Source: Branchiostoma lanceolatum (lineage: Eukaryota; Chordata; Leptocardii; Amphioxiformes; Branchiostomatidae). Taken from it: a DNA stretch of 64,000 nt. The stretch is from assembly GCF_035083965.1 (NCBI RefSeq), contig NC_089724.1, positions 3,644,001 to 3,708,000 of the forward strand. The letters are read 5' to 3'. A program made the position numbers and the translations under genes. A model generated the notes under the pieces. The model was not told the origin of the DNA. It ran no database searches and worked only from the letters and a program-made list of their open reading frames with translations. How positions within the stretch are numbered: position 1 is the first letter of the stretch; every line of letters starts with the position of its first letter. Below, one piece after another: positions 57,401-64,000 of the stretch.

Positions 57401-60400
57401 TTGGTCACAAGTCGATCTGTCAGAAGATATCTGTTGCAAAACGTATAGCATCAGGAACACAGTGTGTTAGGGAAGACAGGCTGGGATTAGGAATAGAGAG
57501 GAGAGGACATGAGTTTGCTGTTATAAAAGATCTTTTCCCTCAGCCATGACAATTGGTGTCTATCTTCCCTGACAATCTTTTTTTTTTCTGATGGAATGAT
57601 AGCTTTACCGTTCGGACACTGACTTCATCGGGTTTACTTGTTATGTCAAAGGGTATTTTCTCATGTTGAGTTTAAGTTGAGTTTTATTTAGATCCACAAT
57701 TCTCATACAGATGAACATAGATAAAAACCTAATCGTTGAGATTACTAGAGGAGAAGAACCAAACTTCCAAATAGTGAAGAAAATGACTGAGGATAGAGCA
57801 ATATGAAGATCGTTCATAGCAAGGATGACAACTTACAGGCGTCTGGGTGAGAGATGTGAGAGGATAACCATATGTGAGTGAGTGATGTACCACACTGCAG
57901 TAGAATAGCATTTTCTTCTTCAACCCAGGGTACCTTGATCCGTATCTGGGACGCCCAGACTAAGAAGATGCTGCATGAGCTGAGGAGAGGTTCTGACCCT
58001 GCCACTCTGTACTGGTGAGTTATGCTCAGATGAGTTCTTTAAATTTGAACTCCTTTAGTACAGAGGTTTCTCAAAGTGCATGTCAAATAAGCTAAGCTTG
58101 AGGGTGGCTTCGGTGGTTTTGTGGTTAGGGCTGTTGGCTTTGAATTTAAAGGCTCTGTATTTGAACCCAACTGTTGTGCCCTTGGGAAAGGCACTTTACA
58201 CCTATTTCCTCACTTGACTGAGGTGAAAATGAGTACCTAGCTTGGGTTAGGGACGTATTCTCGGATTGGACATAAAGCCGGAGGTCCCGTGTTTGAGGAG
58301 AGTCACACCTACATGTAAGCACACCACACTTATCGAAAAGATTAGGGGTCCATGGCCATCAAAATGTGAATATATCAATGCTAACAGTCTCGTCTTATGC
58401 AGCTTGTACTTACTTTACAAAAGTTGTGCCCAAAAGCAGTTTACTGGGTATGTAGAACAAACAAGACCCCCCCCCCCCTTCCAGCTGTGTGATGAAATTC
58501 ATGTTGGTGTTGAGGAAGTCCCCCGTTCCTCCTTTGCAGCATCACCTTCAGCCATGACAGCTCGTACCTGTGTGCGTCCAGCGACAAGGGAACCATCCAC
58601 ATCTTCGCTCTGAAGGACACCTCGCTCAACAAGAGATCAACGTATGTAATATGAATGTTCTTTTATAATGCCAAACTTTATTTTGAAGTGACCCTATATC
58701 TCATGTTACACGTAGAGAGACGAAAACACAGCAAATGGTCCAATTCTTTTTAAAAGTTTTTTTCAGCGAATTGTGAAACTCTAAATAAGTAACCAAGAAA
58801 CTACACTGTCTTGACTTGGCATGTTTTCTTGCCATTGATGTAACACAAAGTTAAATGTATGTCTCTGTAGTGTCACTTGTATCATGTCAATGATCAACTC
58901 AATGACGTTGGCGTGGCGTAATGGTTAGAGCTCACCATGCCCGACGTTGTGCCCTTGGGAAAGGCACTTTACACTACCTTCCCGAACGGTAGAGTGACCC
59001 CCACCGAGCCTATTCGGCTAATCTGTCAAACTGTGTGCCAAAAATCACACTGCGGATTCGGTTGCCGATGTGCCAACATCTAGCACATTTGCCACTGAGA
59101 ACGTTAAAGTTTTTTTTTAAGGATCAAATTCTGTGATTGTTTAACCCTCTTCTCTCTGAGCTGTCACTGAGTCAGCTACAAATATGATCGGGTTATGAGT
59201 GAATCCCAAGCAGGGAGATGGTTGATTAACTTTTGACTGTTTTTTCCCTGCAGCCTGTGTAAGGTAGGATTCCTGGGCCAGTATGTGGAGTCCCAGTGGG
59301 GCCTGGCTAACTTCAGACGGATTGATTAAAGGGTTGGTTAAAGGTTGATTAACTTTTGACTTTTTTTCCCTCTGCAGTCTGCGTAAAGTAGGATTTCTGG
59401 GCCAGTATGTGGAGTCCCAGTGGGGCCTGGCCAACTTCACGGTGCCGCCGGAGTGTGCCTGTATCTGTGCGTTTGGACCCAACTCCTCTGTTATAGGTCA
59501 GTACAGACATAACTACATGTTATGCCTTTCACACTTACATTCTTTCAAGGAATCAATTCTAGTCACTTCCAGCAGTTCCTCCTAGCCTTCTATCTAAACA
59601 CATTTTTTTAGTGAGTTTGTGAACTTTGCAAACATTAGAAATAACAGTTCACCCTTTAATAGATATGACCTCTGACCTCCAAACGCACTTGCTTATTTTA
59701 TCCTGTGTATATAATAGCGACTCAACGATGTTAAATTGTAAAATTGACTTAATCATGATTGATAGTAACATTGCACAAATAGTGATGTGTAAATTGCCAT
59801 GCCATGTATTTGTCTGTCCCTAACTGTTGACTCTTAACATCAGCTGTGCTGCCTCGAGAGTCAGTGTAGTGTACTGTGACATTTGACAATAAATAAAATT
59901 ATTAAAAAAACTACATGTACTTCCACCTTGGTGCTCATCTCCTGAAACATCATTTGTATTATAGTTGGTCTGTGAACACGGTGACTTTGTAAAAACCTAT
60001 GTGGGTATTTCAGAATCTGTTTTTTTACTCCGCAAGGGCAGGCCTTGGCCAAGAAACTTATCAAACTTTGGAAAAGATCTTGATTCATAATACTTAAACA
60101 GACCTAGGGGAACGTTACCTACTTTGTTTGGGGTTTTCCCCCAGGGCTCATTGAAAATCACCAGCTGGCGACATGATTCCCCTGGTGAAATAAAATAAAC
60201 AAACAAACAAACAAATCACAAGCATGATGTTGGCTGTTGTCATCTTGTTCTCCCAGTCCAGCTTCATGTTATCTTTACTTATTTTGGATTAGGAAATACA
60301 GTAAACCAAGACAATGAATCGAAATGGCCTTGTCACTCACTCTTCTCTCCAACAGCCCTTTCTAAGCTGCTTGAATATTTACTTAATTCTGATGAAGACT

Positions 60401-60617
60401 TTTGAATAAAAGGTCGAAACCGGTAAATCGTTGTGTCTCAGCCTTCATCCTTCTGACGCCCAATCGATTATGAATATTTACTGAATGTTTCTACTATTTT
60501 CTCCCAGCGATCTGTGTGGACGGTACCTTCCATAAGTACGTCTTCACACCGGAGGGAAACTGCAACAGAGAGGCGTATGATGTCTTCTTGGACGTGGGCG
60601 ATGACACCCACTTCTAG
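53218..60617 (+). CDS. WDR45: WDR45 (WIPI4) orthologue, PROPPIN beta-propeller, eleven exons
   Basis: Exons: 53218-53266, 53852-53926, 54311-54415, 55009-55096, 55464-55558, 56226-56305, 56820-56942, 57929-58014, 58540-58641, 59377-59496, 60508-60617. The product is about 343 residues. Matches to human WDR45 run through the whole length: [138 protein letters not shown]. The phosphoinositide-binding motif is LRRG (in [12 protein letters not shown]), as in WIPI3/4. WIPI4 binds PI3P on phagophores with ATG2 in autophagy. Exon 10 (59377-59496) has one G too many: GGGG at 59398-59401, against GGG in its upstream duplicate. Without it all phases agree; with it the frame is lost after KVGFLG. It may be an assembly error or an allele. 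AATAAA is at 61311. Confidence 0.95.
53311..53499. mobile_element. TAATCTCC-family MITE with perfect 9-bp target duplication
   Basis: The ends TAATCTCCAAGCAGATGT and the inverse enclose 189 bp, flanked by GAAAGAAAG on both sides (53302-53310 and 53500-53508). It lies in the first WDR45 intron. Part of the interior matches the single left end at 29589-29660 (GTTTTACGC..GATTTTGC). Confidence 0.88.
53550..53675. mobile_element. Foldback element, TAGCC ends, in the first WDR45 intron
   Basis: TAGCCACGGTGACTC at the left and GCCACGGCTA at the right belong to arms of about 60 bases that pair almost fully (TGGTGGGAAGACGTGTTTAC with its inverse; GTGTCTTCC with GGAAGACAC). The flanks share ACTTTTAT but not at adjoining positions, so the exact ends and duplication are unsure. 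Confidence 0.7.
53735..53828 (-). repeat. Dispersed 90-bp repeat, AACCTTCTCCCTGCTGCC family
   Basis: Read on the minus strand it starts CTTTAACCTTCTCCCTGCTG and ends GTGCTAAAGGTTA. The same ends are found at 61078-61162 on the plus strand, and a diverged form at 16690. The ends TTAACCTT and AAGGTTAA are inverted copies, which suggests a very small transposon. Confidence 0.65.
54440..54905. repeat. Pyrimidine-rich tract of CTCTCTCCCTCTTACTGTCT units
   Basis: A (TC)n run is followed by 9-10 units of about 37-40 bases, each CTCTCTCTCCCTCTTACTGT followed by CTCTTCCTCTTTCTTTAT. It lies at the start of the third WDR45 intron, 25 bases beyond the donor. The 222-codon open frame across it is produced by the repeat. 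Confidence 0.95.
55592..55852. mobile_element. TACAGTCAAAC-ended mariner-like MITE
   Basis: The left end TACAGTCAAACTTGTCTAAG and the inverse of the right end (TACAGTCAAACCTGGTCTAA) match closely. The interior repeats GGTCGTCTT-type words in both orientations. The terminal TA is the likely duplication, as for Tc1/mariner relatives. It sits in the fifth WDR45 intron. Confidence 0.75.
56337..56535. repeat. 15-bp minisatellite, CACAAAGCGCTGTCG
   Basis: About 13 units, nearly identical except for the last three, lie in the sixth WDR45 intron, 30 bases beyond the donor of exon 6. AGCGCT within each unit is palindromic. The unit length, a multiple of three, keeps all frames open; these are not genes. 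Confidence 0.95.
57050..57560. other. Probable retroposon-derived block in the seventh WDR45 intron
   Basis: The GC-rich patch around 57185-57235 and the surrounding 500 bases are compositionally distinct and resemble the untranslated end of a LINE. No second copy occurs in this window, so the call rests on composition alone. Confidence 0.3.
58105..58350 (+). mobile_element. tRNA-derived SINE in the eighth WDR45 intron
   Basis: TTTTGTGGTTAGGGCTGTTG (A-box region), TATTTGAACCC (B-box region), then TTGGGAAAGGCACTTTACAC and ACCACACTTATCGAAAAG occur in order. The copy at 25500-25800 shares these words, so both are one family. It is better preserved than that copy. Confidence 0.7.
58905..59090 (+). 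mobile_element. Related SINE in the ninth WDR45 intron
   Basis: It begins GGCGTGGCGTAATGGTTAGAGC, an A-box-like head, then runs into TTGTGCCCTTGGGAAAGGCA as in the 58105 copy. The remainder (GAACGGTAGAGTGACCCCCA) differs, so it may be a subfamily. Confidence 0.6.
59254..59330 (+). pseudogene. Truncated tandem duplicate of WDR45 exon 10
   Basis: The acceptor tract and the first 75 bases of exon 10 (encoding [18 protein letters not shown]) occur here, 123 bases before the real exon at 59377. After AACTTC the copy diverges and reads RRID then stop. The intron piece GGTTGATTAACTTTTGACT is duplicated with it. If spliced in, the protein would end after about 60% of the last blade. It is most likely a skipped relic. 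Confidence 0.85.
59885..60210 (+). mobile_element. LINE-like 3' end with (AAAC)n tail
   Basis: The block ends GAAATAAAATAAACAAACAAAC, typical for LINE tails, and carries CCCAGGGCTCATTGAAAATC shortly before. It lies in the tenth WDR45 intron. The left limit is uncertain. Confidence 0.45.
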
Positions 60618-61887
60618 ACAATAGCTTAGTGCATAGTGTCAGAGACAGTAGAGAATTTGATCTTGCAGAAAGAGATCAGGGTGCTAGGAATGTGTTATAT
60701 TAGGGAAGTTTCCCATTTATAAATCTTAAAAGTTTGAAGTCAATTTATTGATCTAAAGTGGAATGAATCGAAGTTGACATCTTTTAAGAGGATATCTTAG
60801 AATTTACAGACTCTAATCAGAATTTCTACTGTTGGAGAGATTCAACAATTTTGATTGAAATCTCTACCCTGACAATATATTATATAGCGTTATATATATA
60901 AACACCAAAACTTGTATATACACTGATGAATGTTAGTTTGCTAAGTGTAAAGACTAAATGTCTATTATTTATTTGCCATTTTGTAAAGTTTTATCTTATT
61001 CTGTAAATTTCTTATCTAATTTGTATGTCATTTTTTTTCCAACAACTGCAATGTGAGATGACTTTTTGCTGCAATCCTTTTAACCTTCTCCCTGCTGCCT
61101 AACTCTGTTACCAATAGAGAACTGGGTGCCAAATGGCTACGTCAGTGTGCTAAAGGTTAAATCAAGTAAATGTGGAACAAGCCAAGTACATGTGTAACTG
61201 AATCAATCATTCAATGTCTTTTTTTTCTTTAACTTGCAAAACATAAAGATAATATGTATAGATATTGGTCCCTTTAGGACTTTGGTCCATTCACCTTGAA
61301 TATGTACTGCAATAAAATACCTTGCAACTGACCTGTCTTACTGTTTATAATCTCAAAGCAAATACATGAACCAGAACTGCATTAACTGAAAAGCATCATC
61401 ATGGTCTTTCTTGCAACACGAGTCATGTTACTGCACAACTGCACCTAGTATAGAACCTAATAAAATTTCCCATATAAATACTTTTAACGTACATTTTGTA
61501 GATTTAATCGACAGGCTACAAGGCAACTTCCATGTAAGAAACTCTCTGATTTTGATCACCTGAACTAAAATATGATTTACCCGAAATATACTCTGTAAAG
61601 CAGCCTTTAGATTTTCCAACAATTATCTACATCTCTATCAGTCCTGTACATACATATTCAACTACTTAAGTCACAACATCGCCAATCATATAACAATATG
61701 GCAATCAACAGATAAAATCTAATATTCTTGACTAAACACCAAAATATAATCTGTATATAAACTATAGCATGTGTCATAGGTTAAAGGCTGAGGGTCAATC
61801 CAGCAGGTGCTTGCAGTTTGGGGTCAAAAGTTGAAGGTCAGTCCAGCAGGTGCCTGTAGTGTTGGATCATAGGCCAAAGGTTAAAGG
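60618..61887. other. 3' UTR of WDR45 and convergent spacer to the JmjC gene
   Basis: AATAAA at 61311 with a following T/G-rich stretch is the probable end of the WDR45 transcript. A copy of the AACCTTCTCCCTGCTGCC repeat lies at 61078-61162. The rest is AT-rich and should contain the 3' UTR of the minus-strand JmjC gene. I see no other gene. Confidence 0.55.
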
Positions 61888-61910
61888 TCAGCCCAGCAGG
61901 TGCCTGTAGT
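61790..61910. repeat. Three tandem copies of the end of the last JmjC exon
   Basis: GGTCAGCCCAGCAGGTGCCT at the stop codon region recurs as GGTCAGTCCAGCAGGTGCCT (61837) and GGTCAATCCAGCAGGTGCTT (61794), spaced 43-49 bases apart. The first copy holds the true stop; the other two fall in the 3' UTR. Confidence 0.8.
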
Positions 61911-62336
61911 GTGGGTTCACGTCCAAGCTGCAGTTCTGACAGGGGAACTCTTTGGTTAGGAATGGCTCGTACCTGCATGAGATAGAACATTATGCTTCAC
62001 ATACTGTAGATGCATCTACTTTCGGGGTGGTTTCATTTCACAGTAGGAGGAAAAAGCTGGTCTGCACAGTGTTTAGTGTTAAAACAATTTGGCAGTACAG
62101 TAGAATGGAAAAAAAAACTGGCGATTTCGTGGTATGAGGTCACAAAACTACAGCAAAGGTTTCAAGATTTACAGTAGTAGGAAATCCACTTACCAAAAGT
62201 TGATGGCGAGATTCCTGTGCTGGGTGGAGCTGGGGTAAGACTGGACCTCGTGCCACCAGTGTGCCGGCATGTACAGCACCTCTCCCTCCTCTATAGTACA
62301 GTTCATAGGCACGGCTTCAGCAAACTTAGGGAACCT
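61888..62336 (-). CDS. JmjC/cupin-like domain protein, last two exons (partial)
   Basis: Exons (minus): 62336-62194 and 61972-61888, joined in phase 2 across a Trp codon. They encode FPKFAEAVPMNCTIEEGEVL, YMPAHWWHEVQSYP, NLAINFWYEPFLTKEFPCQN and end NPHYRHLLG. GEVLYMPAHWWHEV is the distal beta-strand pair of a JmjC (cupin_8) domain; the His of WWHEV corresponds to the second metal-binding histidine of Fe(II)/2-oxoglutarate hydroxylases. The N-terminal part, with the HxD motif, lies beyond the LINE to the right, outside the window. Relatives include JMJD7, HSPBAP1, TYW5 and similar hydroxylases; I cannot decide between them. The gene is convergent with WDR45. Confidence 0.75.
61999..62176. mobile_element. 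Possible TACTGTA-ended element in the last JmjC intron
   Basis: TACTGTAGATGCATCTAC at the left and TTTACAGTA at the right are inverted over few bases, with GGTGGTTTCATTTCACAG resembling the 48875 element. The match is weak and the call is tentative. Confidence 0.4.
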
Positions 62337-62342
62337 CTGTGT

Positions 62343-62450
62343 AAGGAACAAATAGTACAGTGTTATACACAGGTGCCACATGAGTGTGCTGGTATGTACA
62401 TCACCTCTCCCTCTATAGTACAGTTCACAGGCAAACTTAGGGAACCTTTG
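62343..62450 (-). pseudogene. Partial duplicate of the penultimate JmjC exon in the adjoining intron
   Basis: GTGCCACATGAGTGTGCTGG, CACCTCTCCCTCTATAGTAC and GCAAACTTAGGGAACCT repeat the exon sequence at 62251-62336 with several gaps (CACGGCTTCA is missing). The copy lacks the WWHEV end and cannot serve as an exon in frame. Confidence 0.75.
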
Positions 62451-62584
62451 TTTATTAGGTACAAACAGAATAAAGTTTTAAAGACCAAAGCTCAAAGATA
62501 TGAAACCATCGGCTCTAGAAGTATTCGTGTAGTTATTTTCCAACTATCACTAAACCGTCAAGAATAACAAAAACCTCAGCGACA

Positions 62585-63194
62585 TTGATAGATAACATAT
62601 TGACGAATTCTTTAACGAGCCCATGCACATCAGGTCTCCTTGTTACAGATATATCTGATCATCTTCCAATATTCCACATTATAGAATATGTATGTAATAG
62701 AGACAAGAAAATTGAATATGAAAAACGCAAGTGCAGGAAATTCAATAGAAAAAATATTGATAGTTTTAAACATGTTTTATCCGAGGAAACTTGGGATTGT
62801 GTACAAAACAACACAAATGCAAATTCTGCTTATTGTGACTTCATGCAAATTTTTAATTCACACTTTGACACATGTTTCCCCCTATCAAACTCTACAGCAA
62901 AGCAAAATCTAGGCATCGACAAGCCTTGGTTTACTACAGGTCTCCGCAAGTCCTCTAAAATGAAAAATAGACTCTACAAGAAATATTTAAAAAATCCTAC
63001 ACCAACAAAACTGCATAGTTACAAATCGTACAGAAACAAATTCAACAGGCTGATTCGTAATTGCAAAAGGAAATATTACCAAGACCAATTTACAGCTGCA
63101 TCCACTAACATACGAAAAACCTGGAAACTAATCAATGAAATTATGAACAGGAAAAAGGCAACTAATATTCTTCCGAATAAATTTATTGATGGGG
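62585..63194 (+). mobile_element. LINE fragment: end of the endonuclease domain and linker to reverse transcriptase
   Basis: One open frame of 204 codons contains GLLVTDISDHLPIF, the last conserved block of an APE-type endonuclease (SDHLPI), followed by KPWFTTGLRKSSKMKNRLYK and RNKFNRLIRNCKRKYYQDQF, a linker typical of CR1/L2/Jockey-like LINEs. The 5' part is missing. The frame runs into an inserted element at 63195 and resumes at 63974 with EVSDPKAI, then leaves the window. It lies opposite to the JmjC gene. The open frame over 600 bases suggests a fairly young copy. Confidence 0.85.
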
Positions 63195-63973
63195 AATAGA
63201 CCGATCCCAAAGCCACGCCCCCTGTTCGATTTCGAACACCTCCGTCAAAAACAGGGTTTGACGGACCAAACATGGCCGCCGCGGCAAGGTTGAAAATAAT
63301 GCCACTGACTTGGGTTTAGCTTTTGTGGCACTGAAACCCTTTCAGAGCGGGCCAAATAAGAATGCTATGTCTTCTTTGTTGAAGGCTGTATCCACCGGGT
63401 AGAGTTGTTTAAGGAGGAGGTAGGTGCAGTTGCGGTGAGAGCGTAATGTTTTCGGTCAATGTTAAAGCGGTATGCGCCGCATAGCTTTCCCTTGTCGGTG
63501 GGCATCAGCGCCCAGTTTCTGAGAAGCAGGCGATGCACGTGTAAAACAGGGTTCATATATCTGTGACAGGGTTCCCACTGTATTGACTGCATGCATAACA
63601 GCTGCATTGTATTCAGTAACTAAGAATTAAAATGCATCCTTTTACTTCCCTGTTCACTTTCAAGTTAACCAGTTTCACACACCAGTAACTGAAGAGACGA
63701 AACTCTGCGCTAGCGGACTTTGTAGTAAGTCAGCATGTGGTTCAAGCTTCCTCCCCTTGAGTGCCCGATCTATTTTCTTTTTAAATTCGTTTTTGTTCTG
63801 AGCATGCATTCAACCAATACAGTGGAAAACCTGTCCCAGATATACGTACCCTGCTTTACACGCGCCATTTCTGCCCCGCCAACGCTGTTTTTGACGGAGG
63901 TGGGCTAAATAGAACAGGGGGTTCTATCGGTCTTCTATTCGTTCGATATGGTGTTCGACAGGATCGGTCTATT
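63195..63973. mobile_element. 779-bp inverted-repeat element inserted in the LINE
   Basis: AATAGACCGATCC at the left and GGATCGGTCTATT at the right are perfect inverted ends. Further inside, CCCCCTGTTC, CCTCCGTCAAAAACAG and their inverses (63840-63930) extend the inverted repeat with gaps. The LINE reading frame shows that only two or three bases (GG or GGA) are duplicated. The interior has no protein I recognise; CATGGCCGCCGCGG near 63273 is CpG-rich. The superfamily is not clear. Confidence 0.8.
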
Positions 63974-64000
63974 GGAGGTATCTGATCCAAAAGCCATAGT
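63974..64000 (+). mobile_element. Continuation of the interrupted LINE
   Basis: The last 27 bases read EVSDPKAI in frame with the fragment before 63195. This is the start of the reverse transcriptase side of the linker, cut by the window edge. Confidence 0.8.

Noticed and set aside
63365-63607. 80-codon minus-strand open frame inside the inverted-repeat element
   Set aside because: I could not match it to a transposase or any other family; too short to support.

Overview
The window looks like nuclear DNA of an invertebrate deuterostome, most probably a lancelet (Branchiostoma). The genes are animal families cut into many short exons by small GT-AG introns. The flanks and introns are crowded with short foldback transposons, tRNA-derived SINEs and LINE tails. 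The species is an inference. Exon borders were set by reading frames through splice sites and checking phases by hand; no alignment or search was run.

Layout. 1-4274: a plus-strand OCIA-domain (OCIAD1-like) gene of seven exons, the last intron being GC-AG. 6311-9737: a two-exon plus-strand gene joining an N-terminal THAP domain to an acidic linker and a cluster of C2H2 zinc fingers. 11860-15555: a three-exon gene for a small single-pass membrane protein I cannot name. 19871-27221: a minus-strand, nine-exon gene for a neurotactin-like type II membrane protein with a carboxylesterase/cholinesterase fold that has lost its catalytic serine. 28647-30248: three tRNA-Gln(TTG) copies, one of them decayed. 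30575-44047: a 13.2-kb repeat complex that shares both ends with a neighbouring 270-bp element and contains a 63-bp minisatellite, a LINE-like tail, a nested GC-rich DNA element, and inside that a 665-bp foldback with 288-bp arms and a perfect 9-bp target duplication. 46521-52858 (minus) and 53218-60617 (plus): ILRUN and WDR45/WIPI4 in head-to-head arrangement around a CpG-rich promoter with CRE and NRF-1 sites. 61888-62336 (minus): the 3' end of a JmjC/cupin-like gene. 62585-64000: a 5'-truncated LINE interrupted by an inverted-repeat element.

Two themes stand out. First, partial tandem duplication of exons inside introns occurs in three unrelated genes (the neurotactin-like gene, WDR45 and the JmjC gene), and in each case the extra exon appears unusable. 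In WDR45 the functional copy of the duplicated exon also carries one extra G compared with its duplicate and with the protein family. Second, several short inverted-repeat elements of different sequence have 9-bp target duplications, and three of the families begin with TA. This fits non-autonomous Mutator-like transposons, and the 13.2-kb complex may be a very large member of the same class. The cellular genes do not form a pathway; the only clear regulatory pairing is the ILRUN-WDR45 shared promoter.
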